A stretch of DNA of 64,000 nt from Hyparrhenia diplandra (taxonomy: Eukaryota > Streptophyta > Magnoliopsida > Poales > Poaceae): contig JADLZK010008240.1 in NCBI GenBank assembly GCA_015847255.1, positions 107,570 through 171,569 of the forward strand, given 5' to 3'. The translations under genes and the position numbers were made by a program. Of this stretch, positions 1-12,057 are shown one piece after another; position 1 is the first letter of the stretch, and each line of letters opens with the position of its first letter. The notes below the pieces were generated by a model. That model had not been told where the DNA came from. It was given only the letters and a program-made list of their open reading frames with translations, and did not search any database.

Positions 1-3000
1 ATATTTTCTTCCCTCCTCTTCTCGCTCACGTCCCAATTGACTTCCTTTCTTCTGTTCTCTCAAATTCATCTTCCGTATCTGGCCATCCATCCACACCACT
101 ATGGCGCATCACTTAGCAAGTCCCACAGCAGGGGGGGCAACCGCTAGTAGTGCATGCAGGGTGCCACACATGTGTTATGTGGTTTCTCAAACTATGGATT
201 GTTATGATTGCGCCGCTGACATAGTCTAGCAATCACTGGCGCTACATGCCTTGTCATAGTTGTTGGCATCATATGTAGATAGTTAACATATTGATATATG
301 CCAAGTCCAAAATCATATATCTTGTTCAAAACATCCCGATATAATAGAATGTAGTGCTTTGCCTGATCAGTCAGTGGCTTTGGGCCTACACATGTCGGGT
401 GTGCTCGTGCGCACTCTCTAGCCAATTGACCGATGGCTTGGCGGGCTTCCAATGGTCCATTTTAGGACAAGACCTCAATGCCCAAGAAAAACCAAGAAAC
501 TAAGTTTCTATCTGGTTCACCCACGCTTGTGGGCTTTATGGGGCCTGAGAGGCTCCCGACCTCGAGTGACAGTAGTTGCGCCAATTTGCTGAAAAAAATT
601 TCAGCTCAAACGGACAACTGAGCGAAAAGTTATGCCTATTCTAAGGAAGGTCACTCAAATTATGGTTTCCGAAAGGCACAACCCGGCAGTGGCAGATTGG
701 GCAAAGCTTCCTGAAACTCCAACACCAATCACAACCAGGAATGATCTTTCCTGGTACTAGCAGCAAGAGGTATTCGCCAAATGATGTAAGAAGGGCGTCA
801 GGTAAAACATAGCGGCTGACAACCTATCTAGGGTTTGCGTTGCGAGAATTCACACAACGTGGCTAGCGGGGCAAATCGAGTATTGTGGGACTTGACTTGT
901 TGTCTAGGAACGGTGGATGGGATAGTGGCGAAAACAAAAGATTACATCGACATGCGATTGGACTACGACCACGAATACACCTAAACCAGCAACAAGACTC
1001 AACCACGGACACAAACTCAACAAAGCGGATCTAAAATGAAATTGCAAAGGCACAAAGGGCTATAGGACAATGGAAGTCAAAATATGTTTCGGTTTTTTGT
1101 GGACAGTAGGTGATCAGACAAATATTATATAAATCTCGAGTGAAAAAACAGTTATACCTCACGGCAAACCTAAATTTTGATACCACTTGATGAGACACGG
1201 CTTGATCTTCCAAGAGGTATGTGGGAAAATTCAATTGGTGGAGATCACGACGTTCATGATCCGGCTTCAAATCAACATGATTCAAACCATGCAACTGCGA
1301 CACCACAACTCTAATGAGTTATCAGCCAAGCATAACTTGATTGACCTCGCCAATAAAACTTTTCTTGCAAGCGAATCAAAGAACACAAGCAAAAACAGGT
1401 AAACAAGCAATCTGATAATTGCAAATATGTATATGAGGCAACTGAATTATGGGGTTTAAGAACTCGGTTCCAAAGGACTAATCATCACAGTGAAGGTGAT
1501 CAAGAACGGGGTCCGGATCAGTGTAAAAGGAATTGTCTTTACGGTTACAATAAATCAATCAAAAATTTTCGATGAAACACTTGAACTAAACAAAACCTAG
1601 TTTCCGGAGGCGGCTGCTGCTGAGTTTATAGCCTAACTCGAACTAGGGTTGCGGTGTCCTAGGAGGAGGATTCCACAACTTGGGCTTAAGGCCCTACACA
1701 CGATACAAGGCCAAATTGGCCCAAACAGGTGACATAGAACATTCTTGTAGTCACGCGGAATGATCCATGAATGTTCTGGAGCTAGGAGCAGAACCAAAAC
1801 GACGGCGTCATCGTCCCCTTCAACGCGTCAAAGAACGCCCCATTTCAATGTCGTATAAGGGAGATATGACCAAAACCATGTCAGGGTGTCTGTTGAACAT
1901 GAGCTGGACGTGGCAGCTGAGTTGGGGACGAGTTACAACTTTGGAGAAGACCATGGCGTATTTATGTCCATTATGGCGATGTCCTCGTTATAAGGCAACC
2001 CTTACTCAGGCACATTCATGTTGCAATTGTTTTTGTGTCCAAGTCCCTCAAACAGAGGTTTTCGTATCTTGTATTCGACTTGTATACAACATTGACGTAA
2101 CTAAACCACTTCCGCGATGTATATTATTTCGTTCTTCCGTTGGACTTGTTGTTAACTTTATATTCAAAGTATTCATATATGCGTTTAAAATAGTTTTGTT
2201 TCATATGCTTAGTAAAGACTTACGGATGTGGTCCTAGAAGAACTGGAAACATGGATGTTTCATGTCCTTCCCACGGGATGACATGATAAACATCTAGGTT
2301 TGACTCGTTTAAGTGTGTCATTGTATCAAACCTTGTTTGGATGTGTGGGATAGATTGGACTAGAACTGAACTAAATTCCACCCCAACCCATGTGGACTGA
2401 GGTGACAATCTGATAACATCCAAACAATGCCTCAAGTGATTGACGAACAAGCCGTATAGGGTTAAATTGTCCGCGTTCAGTCACATTTGTGGCAACATGT
2501 AGGCCGAGAACATTTAGATAAATTCTTTTCCTCATATAAATATATTGTAAAGGATGAAAACACATATACATTAATTGGTATGTTTATCATAACTAGATGG
2601 GTACTGTGTTAGGGAATAAGGATAGGTAGACTAAAGATAAACTAATTTTAATTAGTTGTACTGTGCGTGCTAAATTTTATTGGTTGAATTTTTAGTGCCT
2701 AGTGGTTTCTCTACTGATTTTTATCATGATTCAAAAACAGGCATAATAGCGCCCAGACATCCGAAGCACGCTTCGTGTCCGGCGCAAAAACACTTGAAGA
2801 TATAACGTTGTCGACAACCATGGCCTACCAGGTGGTGGAGCTACAATACTGCGGTACTACCGGTGTGGAGCCCGATGTCATGGAGTGCGTGGAGGTTACC
2901 GATGTGGAGCTTCGGGGCGGCGCGGACCCCAGTTGTGGCTGCGACAAGCGGATGGAGCACAAATCGCGACAACAGCGATTATCGGGCGGCACCGGCGGCG

Positions 3001-3968
3001 TCCTAGGCGAGGTCGGCACCCCGCGAACGGCCTAGACGGGGCAATGCCGGTGTGGATCTCGAGGCACCGAGGTGGTGGTGGTGGTGCAGTGCACGCCATG
3101 GGCACGGTGTGTGAGGTGGACTGGGTCTTGGGGGGGACGGCGCAACACTTGATTGGGACGGGCGCGACCTCGCGATGGAGGGCAGCACGGGATGGTTGCG
3201 GCGCCGCGAGGCAGAGTGGGGTGAGGCGGGTGAGGTGGACATGGGGCGCGGCGAGGGACACCCCGCATAGCGCAACGCGAGATTAAGACGGTCCGCGACT
3301 TCAGGATGGAGTGTGGCAAGGGATGGTTGTGGTGGGCAAGGCAGAGTGGGGCGGGATGGAGTGTGCTGTGGGGTGTGGGCTGACGGCACCGTGAAAGCAG
3401 CCGTGATGGTCAAAGAGTGGGGAATATTTTGGACGAAGTAATAACATGAGTTGGGGATCATAATCAGTTCTAGACTCGACTCGAAGAGGCCACAGGGACA
3501 TTGATGTTGGGCCCTAATGGCTGCTCAGGCCCAAAAAGAGGCGTCTATCACCACTGTTAAAAAAAAACTACTATCACGTGTCGTTACTTAGAAGTTAGAA
3601 TGAATAAAAGTCAGTTATGTTCCTAGACTTATATACATCAAAAACCGAAAAACATGTACAGTAGCAGTGATAATGAACAACAAAACCTGTCCAGTGATTA
3701 TTCATCACCGGCAAGCCACTCGATGAAGCTGGATGGCCATCCGCCATGAATAACGGGAAATGCAATGCAAGGACGACATGCCGTGCGCCCGTGCCAAGAC
3801 GCAATCAGCTGGCAGCTGTCGGTTTGTGGTCTGGTCATTGCAAAATTTCCACATCAAATCGAAGAACCTGTCGTTGTCAGCCCTAACTTCCGTCACTTGA
3901 CTCTCACGCACAACCTCGCCGAATAAACCAGATCAACAACCCTCCGGGTCTCTCCCTTCACACGCGCG
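1..3968. other. gene-poor flank with decayed repeat DNA
   Basis: No coding region could be supported here. Short ORFs on both strands have no recognisable domain. The part at 490-1760 has the texture of old retrotransposon DNA but keeps no polyprotein motif. The part at 2870-3440 is GC-rich and G-biased on the + strand, which opens long but meaningless ORFs in several frames. A small MITE-like inverted repeat lies at 2331-2430. An AATAAA stretch near 3920 is the only TATA-like sequence just upstream of the ectodomain exon that starts at 3969. Confidence 0.5.
2331..2430. repeat. short MITE-like inverted repeat
   Basis: A roughly 100-bp unit is bounded by inverted ends: CCTTGTTTGGATGTG on the left and a CATCCAAACAATGC stretch on the right. 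TTGTTTGGATG-type termini are common on small grass MITEs. No target-site duplication could be made out and the internal sequence is not self-complementary, so the superfamily is uncertain. Confidence 0.4.
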
Positions 3969-4740
3969 ATGGCTCCTCTGCTCCTGCTCCTCTTCCCCGT
4001 CCAGCTCCTCCTCGCCGTAGCCGATGCCTTCCCCGATTCCTGCGCCAAAGCCACATGCGGCAGCCAGGACATCCACTACCCGTTCTGGCTCAACTCCTCC
4101 GCGCCCTACTGCGCCCACCACGGGATCGGCCTTGTCTGCGAGGACAACTCGACGCTGATCCTCCCCTACAAGTCCCACAGATACATAGTATTCGGCATCG
4201 ACTACAAGACGCATACCGTCCGAGTCGCCGACGACGCCGGCATCAACGTGGTCGGCTGCCCGCGCCTCCATGTGAACCTCACCATCGACACCACCTGGCT
4301 GCGGCTCGCGCCCTCCGATTCCAACATCACCTTCCTCTACAGCTGCAAGAAGAGCATTACCCTGTCCTCTGCCGTGGAGTTGAGTGGGTGCCAACCACAA
4401 CAACAAGACGTGTACTCGTACGTGCTGCGGGATGGTGGGATCACCGGTGCTGAGGCTTACGAGTTCGAGTGCGAGGAGGTGGTGGTGGCGCCGGTGCTGG
4501 ATGTACACAAGAAGGCAATCGTGGGCGCGCCTGGCAGTCCGCCTCCGGTGAACGGATCGTTCGGTGAGGTGCTGCAGGGCGGGTTCGAGCTGAACTACAA
4601 CACCCACTCACAGGAGTGCGACCGATGCGAGGGCTCCGGTGGATGGTGCGGCTACCTGCGCAACGCGACGCACCCCGGCGGCATGATGAGGTTCACCTGT
4701 TTCTGCGAGGGCGGCCCGAGCACGGATCGTTGCGGTACCG
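3969..4740 (+). CDS. LRK10L-type ectodomain exon 1 (GUB_WAK_bind), copy A
   Basis: This is the first coding exon of a LEAF RUST 10 LOCUS receptor-kinase-like protein, giving about 257 residues before a splice donor (GTACGT at 4741, phase 1). Residues 1-21 form a hydrophobic signal peptide (MAPLLLLLFPVQLLLAVADA). A GUB_WAK_bind domain follows with the family pattern: C..ATCG, the HYPFW motif, and Cys spacing through about residue 110. A C-terminal Cys-rich segment (CDRCEGSGGWCGY, then FTCFCEGG) matches WAK_assoc. Several N-x-S/T sites suggest an extracellular glycoprotein able to bind cell-wall material. The frame is intact. No transmembrane or kinase exon follows within 12 kb, and the next kinase exons are at 25507-27740. 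It is therefore either a distant alternative first exon, a gene that lost its kinase, or a secreted ectodomain that reads into its intron and stops at 4901. It is the most divergent of the four copies. Confidence 0.8.
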
Positions 4741-6474
4741 GTACGTTTTTCGGTATGTCTCCGCTTTCCCCAGCGTTGCAATTTAGCACTTCTCTTCAAT
4801 TTCGTGCTTGCTTTCATGCTTTGGGTTATGGAATTTGGAATGTGGAGTGCCCGTTGTTCATCTTGAGTTTGCAGGCGCATTTTTTTGTTTGTTCGTTTTA
4901 GTCAGCAATAGAGGAAGCAGGTTCAGATGGAGAAAACTAGCCTTCTCCATCGTTTAGACTTTTAGTCAGCAGCCACCAGAATTAGCAGCTGCTTTGTTCA
5001 GCGGTTAGGCGCGCCGCGCTTAGTTGTTGCCTGGACAGGACCTCTGTGGAAAATTCAGTGCGACGTCACCCAATTGCCGGTTCCGGCCCAGTGTTCTCCA
5101 TTGCTGTGTGCCTGTATCACAAATCACAATGCCAGCAGGTGAACAAGTCGACGGCATAGCAGCCTGGAGACTGGAGAGTGGAGACTAGGACTTGGCACGG
5201 GCAAACCTGAAGCCAGGTGCCGCTCGCCTTAGGCTATCACCATTCAGGAAAGCGACTGACGTTACTGGCGCACTAAACGCGCGTCATTCAGATTTCGGAA
5301 CATCCTTCAGAATCAGGACGACAAAACAAAAATCTCGCCTGGAAACGTAGAGGCCTCGCAAGGTTGGTATATAATTTCGTCTCACGGTAGCAGATCAGAA
5401 GAAACTGGCGGGAGAAGCTTACGGCCCTAGGTACGCGTCTTCAGTCCATTGGTCCTTCAACCCCGTGTTGAATAGAGGATGATCTCCGACCAGCTGTTGC
5501 ATGCTTGTGACGTTTGGGTTGGTAGTACTGAGACTTCAGCTAGTTTAGCGGACTAACTCAGGTTACGGCACCTTCTACGCCCGTGATCTTCTCTCGGGTT
5601 GGACTCCACAGAATTCAGCGGATCGAGAGATGGGGTCTCATTGGTTGGATTGGCATGGGTGGTCTACGGAGGTTGTTCCGTTCATACTGAAGAACGTCAC
5701 CTCCGCCAGTGACATTTTCAGAAATCTGAACCTCAGATAGAAGTGATATCTTCAGAGAAATCGAAGTGCAGAACCAGGACTTTGTTCTCAGCGATTTTCA
5801 TTTTTCACAACTGGCTCTTGTGCTTAGAGCATGACCAGATCAACAGCTAAACTACCCACATATCTGTGTCATATATTAATATTAGTAGGTTGCGATTTGC
5901 GATCCGCTGTCAGCAAAGTAGCTTTTGCAAACCTTCAATGAATACTGTTCACAGAAAGCGTTGTGTTGTGATTAATAGGATAGCGAAAAGAAGATAGGAT
6001 CGTTATTGCGCTGTGCACCTTAACTTGTACGAGTTGTACTCTAAGAGCATCTCTAGCCGTACGCCCGTACCCCTAAATCAAGTCGATCCCTTTACTTTCT
6101 ATACAAGTGTGGTTCTTTCGCTGTGACTCTTTGTTTGTCTGATTATCTGTTGGGATAAAGGGTACAATAAAGCACAATTAATCCATCAAAAACAACAGCT
6201 TCACTGTGCCCAAATTTTGGTAGGCAAGTAGATCCACGAGTCCGTTAACCACTTACCAAATTTCAGCTTAAAATCGGACACCGTTTGACCCCTCAAACAA
6301 TTTATCTACCAAATCTGCTCTGTCGGACTGCAATGGCACGAACCGACAAAACCCCTCTCAAATCTGATGCTCTACTCAACCAATCCTCAAACCAACTGAA
6401 CAGATCAAAGTACTCTAAGTGAGGAACGAGTTCACCAGTCAATCCAACCAAGTTTGAGCCTCCAACCACCAGCT

Positions 6475-6645
6475 TGAAGGGGTTACCTAGTGTCGTAGGC
6501 TCTCCCCAAAGGCGTGGGTCAGGGGAGGGGTGATTAGCGTCGATCCTTACCCGCACACAGTGCAATGCGAATGTTGGGGCTCGAACCCTGGACCTTTTGA
6601 TCACAAGCGATCAAGCACTACCACTTGCACCAAGATCGTCCTCTT
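6475..6645 (-). mobile_element. tRNA-derived SINE, minus strand
   Basis: Read on the minus strand, the element has an internal RNA polymerase III promoter. An A box (TGGTGCAAGTGG) lies at 6632-6621 and a B box (GGTTCGAGCCC) at 6587-6577, a spacing close to that of tRNA genes. The body downstream has the CCCCTCCCC and CTACGACACTAGGTA blocks seen in grass SINEs. The anticodon-arm region does not fold as a functional tRNA, so this is a retroposon and not a tRNA gene. The exact ends and any target duplication are unclear. Confidence 0.6.
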
Positions 6646-6894
6646 AAAGACGAGCAATAAAATCTTGACAGATTTCTCTACGCTTGCTTCTTCCTCTCCT
6701 CTCACAATGTGGTGTTCTAGCGTTGTGCTCTCTCTCACACACAGCAGCAGCTCTCTCTATTGTGCTTCAGGTGATGAAGGCTAGGGTTTCCCCTCTTTTG
6801 TCCTTGCTAGGATCAATCTCAAGCGTTGGTTCAAACTTCAAACCGAGATCAACGGTGCACAAGCACTGAGCTTATGGCTGGTTTGGCCGGCTTT

Positions 6895-7328
6895 GATAAG
6901 TTTCAAAATCATCCTCCATGTGGATGGATAGCCCAACAGTATCCACTAGGGTGAGTGGTTGTACCATCTGAACTAAGCTTAAATGTGTTCAAGGACCGAG
7001 CGGGAACTTGGTAAGCTAGCTACAACCGGTTTCGGGTAGCCCAGCCATGTTGAGCGGTCGCTGACGCAAGGTGCCTCACCAGAACAGTAGGTACCCATAT
7101 TATTTTGTTGCCTCACATGTGGATGTGCCACAATGGTCGGGGTGATGTTTCTGTCACGTTCGAAGTCTGGCCGACTTTGGATACCTCTTAGCTACATTCA
7201 ATCTCTTCGTATAGGTGTAGGTCTAGCTGACGCGCTAGGGTGTGAGTGTGTGAGTGTGTGCCTGTAGTGGTGTGAGTTAGTGCGTGAATTCTGCTTGTAC
7301 TGAAGAGTTGAGGCATAAAAAAAAAAAA
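6895..7328 (+). mobile_element. probable non-LTR retroelement 3' tail with poly(A)
   Basis: A stretch rich in GTGTGAGTGTGTG-like sequence ends in a run of A at about 7317-7328. This layout (TG-rich 3' untranslated region, then poly(A)) is typical of truncated grass LINE 3' ends. No reverse transcriptase or endonuclease coding sequence remains, so the assignment rests on the tail alone. Confidence 0.4.
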
Positions 7329-7415
7329 GCTAAAATTTGTTCAGATCCTAGGTTAAATGTGTGAGTTAGTGCGTGAATTCTGCTTGTACCATCTGAACTA
7401 AGCTTAAATGTGTGA
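6962..7415 (+). repeat. interspersed local direct repeats
   Basis: The phrase CCATCTGAACTAAGCTTAAA occurs near 6963 and again near 7388. A GTGTGAGTTAGTGCGTGAAT block, extending to GCTTGTAC, occurs at about 7270 and about 7358, and its beginning recurs near 7412. The order of pieces is shuffled, as expected from replication slippage with template switching around the poly(A) tail. Confidence 0.6.
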
Positions 7416-7844
7416 GTTAGTGCAACTTATACGGTTTGTTACGAGCTGCACCAAATGAGCCAACGCAAACAGATCCTAGGTTTGTTTACCTACATCAACC
7501 ATGGGCTCAGGCCTCGTACGCTCACAAGCAGCTTCTTCATCTGGCCCCTAGGCTGCAGCATGCAAGCCAGGGCAGGAAAAAACAAGCCCCAATTTTGTTT
7601 CCCTGCAAGTTTTTGGATACTTTAGAAAGCGTGTGTGTCTAGCCCATTGCTCCATTTCAGGCAAACATACAGAAGAAGGTGCATCTCATAGGCCAGTTTC
7701 CCACACCCATCTCTAGAAGAGTAACAGTACCTCTAAACCAGAGTTCATTCTCTCTAATTCCAACATTTTGACTATGTATTTGCATCATTCATCGTCCACA
7801 ATTTAACATATTTCAAAGATTGATTTGAAGTCAAACACCAATTT

Positions 7845-7905
7845 GGGGCAAAATGGCCCAATTTGGGACAAGTTTGGGGGCAAAATGGCCCAATTTGGGA
7901 CCAAA
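7845..7905 (+). repeat. tandem duplication, about 32-bp unit
   Basis: Two near-identical units built around GGCAAAATGGCCCAATTTGG occur back to back, separated by AGTTTG. The sequence is simple and non-coding. Confidence 0.65.
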
Positions 7906-8541
7906 CTTAGTTTGGTCTGTCAAGGTTAACCCGTTGGGCCATTAAAAAAACATGTCCTATACTATGGGTGGGGCTTACGCTAAAATCTAAATACACATTT
8001 AAATTTTATTTGATTTTTACTGGCAATGAGTCTAAACAGGCTCTTAATTTGAAGCCCATGCTTCCGGTCTCGGTGACGGTTGTTCTTCTGCACTAGGAGC
8101 CAGCCAAAAGACTTGACGCGAAGGAGCGTACCTACCTGTGCCAATGAAGTCACGGTGATTGCAAACTGATCCATGCCGAGTGTACCATCGGTAGACCTGA
8201 CTGGCAGGCGACTGTCTTTCATCCCCGGCGAATGCAGTTTCGCGGAAAGAGCGAGGATACGCTACTAGTGGAGTAGACAAACAATAGAAAAGTGAGCACA
8301 CACGGAGACACCTACCGCACAAGCGCTGTCATTTAAAATCACTGGTGCCATTACGAATCAAGAAGACCACTACTACATCTTTTCCGGTTCTCAATTGGAC
8401 TCAGTCTTTTGCTATATAATGTGTGCCAGTAAGGCAGAATGCAAGTTTACCGTCAGGACCCATGCTTTTTTATTTTGCCAATGGATTTAATGTTAAAACA
8501 GAGTCTTGACTCGTTGAACTCACAGTCAGAACAGTTTTTTC

Positions 8542-9914
8542 TTACAAATCAACCTTCATATTAGTATCCTCATCATCAGTTTCACCAGAGAGTTGCACTG
8601 GTCCACTGTCAATCCCATTGTGATGCTTGCGAGGGTACCGCATATGGAATTTCCCTGGTCGTTTCAGACTTCCCTTTTGACCTGGAAACATGTTGAAGAA
8701 ACTTGAGATCCTGGACTGCATATACGTATAACCCATCATCCTTTCGGCATCGAACACGGCAAATCCCTGTAGCCATGTGTTCCTCATGTCAACAGCTAGC
8801 ACCAATGTCTTCTTGTCGGAGGGACCAGCCTTGCCCATGAGGTAAAGAATGTGACTTTCACTCAAGCTCAATGTGGGATGAGCAAAGTGAAGCCTATCCA
8901 AGGCTGGCTGAGGCGCGACAGCATTGTCCTGCAGCTTACACAGCAAGTCTGCATTGGCAGTAGCATCATCAACTATGATACTGCTAGTATTGATCATGTG
9001 TTCAATTTGCCACCCATCCTGTCCCTCCCAAGGGCTGGAAATGCTCCATGTTGAAGCTTTCCAGTTGGGGCTGCTGGAGGTGTTGCGGTGCAGTTCAACA
9101 AGAGTGAGGCGACCGTTGACAAAAGCAATGTCCCGATAAAGCATAGGTTCATCATGCAACCTGTCTGGTCTGATGAGATGTTGAGGAAGTGGCAGATAGT
9201 GCTCAGGTTTGCGGCCAAGTATGTCGCAGACGAGGATGCCCTGCCACGGATCAACAAAGCCCAGCAATCCAGCTTCTCCAAGTGTATGATAGTCTTGGCC
9301 GTCGTGTGGATGTGCTGCAAGCCAGGAGAAACTGATCTGCTGGACCACTTGTTGTCCATGGAATTGTACAGCAACAGGTTGAAATTCCGAGGCCGATGAA
9401 GATCATGATTGAGTGCAGCGATGTAGAAGTGGTCGTAGTCCTCCACATGTTCGCCGACCTCACGGTGGGCAAGGATGGCAGTACTGTGGCGATAACGCAG
9501 GTATGCGTCAGGCTTGTCAAGCCGCCACAAAAAGGGTCCCTTGCCGCCGCTGGGGGACTTGTAGACGAAGTAGTCGCGGCAGGAGCGGTTGCCGCTGAGC
9601 GAGACGTGGAAGAGGACCAAGTCCGCCTCCGCAGCCTGAACGATGGGCTCCATCGCTAGCTTAGTCGGCGGCAGGTTTGGGCACCAGACGCAGATGTAGG
9701 AGACGAGCGGTGGGGGCGCGGTGCAGAAGGTGACCCGGATGACTTCGCCGTTGCTCATCTCGCTGTAGGCCGAGGTGTCGTTCTCGCGATCGGCGATGTA
9801 GGCGTGCATGTCGAGGAGAACCCAGCTAGAGCTAGGTGTGGGATCCTCGTTGCCGTAGCCGTGTGGAGGCGGACAAAGTGAGGGGTGCAAGGATTTTGAT
9901 ACCTGAGTGCTCAT
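8542..9914 (-). pseudogene. DUF1618 family gene, frameshifted
   Basis: This is a single-exon gene of the grass-expanded DUF1618 family, whose molecular function is unknown. The N-terminal part (9914 down to about 9275) reads from MSTQVSKSLHPS with a WVLLDMHAYIADREN core. The C-terminal part (about 9272 down to the stop at 8542) carries the family block GLLGFVDPWQGILVCDILG and ends in an acidic tail, GETDDEDTNMKVDL. The two halves are in different frames, and the switch falls at about 9269-9277, between HLEK and AGLLGF. Together they would give about 457 residues, a normal length for the family. Only one base separates the printed sequence from an intact gene, so this may be a consensus error rather than a true pseudogene. 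A short CTG repeat lies just upstream near 10040. Confidence 0.75.
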
Positions 9915-10036
9915 GATTCTGCCGAGAACCTGCGTCGCAACACCCAGAGGGCCTCCGTCGATCCCGCGTCTTGCAGCTTGTGCGCTCGCTTAAGTAGGGG
10001 TAGGGGTTAAGGGAGTATCAGAATCGAAGTTCCAAC

Positions 10037-10058
10037 TGCTGCTGCTGCTGCTGCTGCA
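10037..10058 (+). repeat. CTG trinucleotide microsatellite
   Basis: Six to seven CTG units occur in the 5' flank of the minus-strand DUF1618 gene. This is an ordinary polymorphic microsatellite. Confidence 0.85.
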
Positions 10059-10171
10059 GTCGGAGTTATCAAATCGAAGATGGAATCGAGTCGGATTGAA
10101 AGGGTTCCCGGGAACGAAAAGGAAAGGGTCTGGTTTATAAATTATTTACCTTTCGAAAAAAAAATTATTAA

Positions 10172-10280
10172 TCATTTTGACTTTTTTATCGAATTTGCTA
10201 TGTATTTAGACATTCACAATTTATTTTGAGATATTGTCTAAATACATAGCAAATTCAATGTAGAAAAAAAGTCAAAGTGG
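10172..10280. repeat. Stowaway-like MITE core (inverted repeat)
   Basis: The left arm (10172-10213) holds GAATTTGCTATGTATTTAGA and the right arm (10234-10280) holds its complement TCTAAATACATAGCAAATTC. The outer parts hold GACTTTTTT and AAAAAAAGTC. Arm sequence and layout match the widespread grass Stowaway (Tc1/mariner-derived) MITEs whose core contains GCTATGTAT. The CTCCCTC ends are eroded, so this copy is old. Confidence 0.7.
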
Positions 10281-10878
10281 CTTAAAAGTTAGAACGGGTA
10301 GAGTAATATAGTTACTAACAAAAAAAGAAACAGTGACAGAGCCGATGTTAATTAGCATATTACAATTTGTTCTTATCGAAGCAACTATATAGAGATTCAT
10401 AGAAGCATTTAGACCACAAATTTGCAAACGTTCCATAGCCAAAAGCTCGTGGAAGCCAGAAGCTCCTCATATTGAGTTTTTGGGCTTTTGACTCGTAGGA
10501 GCTTTTTAGCTTTTGAGAAGCTCCAAAGGTTGAAGTACAAAAGCTCCAAGGATATTGATAAACAGGTCTAATTTAGAGGGAGCTTATATTGAATTTCCGA
10601 AGTGGCTTTTCGAAATCAAAGTTGTAAGCTGGGAAATTATTAACTACTCCTGATTCTTCTTTTTCATGGATTTTATCAAAAAATTAGTGACACACTTTAG
10701 GAGAGAGAATTGTTTCTCTCCGAAAGCCACTTTCCCACCTAGGATGAAAAGCAGAAGAGTGAAATACCTTCGGAGGTGCTTCATAGGGGTAGGGTTTGCG
10801 TGACGTGTGTTCATAGGGATGAATGTGCGTGCGTGTGTGAGTGTTCTGCGTTGTCTTGTGTAATTCTCAAAAAAAAAA

Positions 10879-11030
10879 GAAATACACTGTAGGTCCTCAA
10901 ACTTGTCTAGGGGGGCATCTAGGTCCATGTACTTACAAAACCGGGTTTAGAGGTCCTTTAACTTGCTAGATGTATCGTTTGGGTCCAAACCAGCTTTCCA
11001 AGCCTGTTTTGCATGCCAACGTGGCTGCTG
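10879..11030 (+). repeat. MULE left terminal inverted repeat
   Basis: It begins GAAATACACTGTAGGTCCTC and is complementary to 15137-15293. Differences are scattered substitutions and one small indel in the G-rich block near 10910. Confidence 0.8.
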
Positions 11031-12057
11031 TTTTTGCAGGCTGCCCCCTGAGCATATTACTCATTTCATCACACCATCTTTCCCCATTTTTATTCTTCTC
11101 GACCAGTACAATTTATAAATAGACAAGCTCACAAAGCAACAAGAGTGAAAATGTCATTGACAGTAATTTCCATATAATAGCTAGGTAACATAATTAGTTT
11201 AGATGCTACCATAGCATAGAAGCCAGACTTGGATCATTTGACTTGACAAGAGTTATGGACCCATTACATATTACACACCAAGGCCCCTTCTCACAAAGTC
11301 ACACTAAAGTGGTAACTGCAGTAAACTAACACATCCAACACATTTGGTTACAGTAGGTCTGTAACTGTGTGTGTGCCATCTATCTGTCCCAAAAGCTATA
11401 CCAAAAGTTGTACCAAGAGAGGTACCCAAAAGATGTACCCAAAAGCTATTCACAAAATAGTTCATGACTCCACCATGCCCATCAATTCAGGTTTGGTGCA
11501 CCAGCAGAACCAAGATCTTTCTTGTTTGTTGGATTTTTTTCTTCTTTGCAGGTCCCACTATGGCATTCATCTTTTTCGGTTGAATATTGCGCTTGGACCT
11601 TCCTTCTTTGTTTCTTTGTGGTGAGGACAATTTGGTCTTGAAGTGGGTTGGTTGTTGTCGATGAAAGATGAAGCGAGGAAGAGGCCCATGATCAAGTGAC
11701 ATGTGAACAGGATCTGTTACCTATCACAAATGAAGACAATGGTGGGATACATTACTACAATGCAAGCTAAGAAAGACAATGGCAGCTACAAGTTATTCAC
11801 CCGTGATAACATTTGGGACAGACATACTTTCTTGGACTGCCCCTTTAATCCGGGTGGGCTGCGTGTTGTATCATCACCTCCTCTGTAGCATGTTGTGCAT
11901 TGAGTTCATTTCCTTCTTCCTCATCTCTTGTTGTTGCAAAAGGTGGTGGCTGCCTTCTCACTTTGTTTTGGCCTGATGCACGCCTTCTTGAGTGCACAGC
12001 CCTTGGCATTGTGGTGAGGCTCATGGCACCGAGGAACGGTGGATAATGATGCCATGC

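Larger units (their letters stand above)
4741..8541. other. intergenic or intronic DNA between copy A and the DUF1618 gene
   Basis: No kinase motif (glycine loop, HRD, DFG) was seen in any frame, so copy A has no adjacent catalytic exons. The stretch holds a minus-strand SINE (about 6475-6645), a retroelement-like tail ending in poly(A) near 7328, and local direct repeats at 6962-7415 and 7845-7905. The remaining ORFs are short and unrecognised. Confidence 0.55.
9915..10878. other. DUF1618 upstream region with simple repeat, MITE and retroelement tail
   Basis: From left to right: a (CTG)n tract at about 10037-10058, a Stowaway-like inverted repeat at 10172-10280, an AGCTTTT/AAAGCTCC-rich segment at 10440-10660, and at about 10690-10878 a TG-rich tail ending in poly(A) into which the Mutator-like element appears to have inserted. 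No coding sequence is supported. Confidence 0.5.

Noticed and set aside
2885..3461. Overlapping ORFs of 95-152 codons
   Set aside because: G-biased repetitive composition opens both strands; no domain, splice structure or start context supports a gene.
6577..6632. tRNA gene on the minus strand
   Set aside because: A and B boxes are present but the anticodon and acceptor arms do not form and a SINE body follows.
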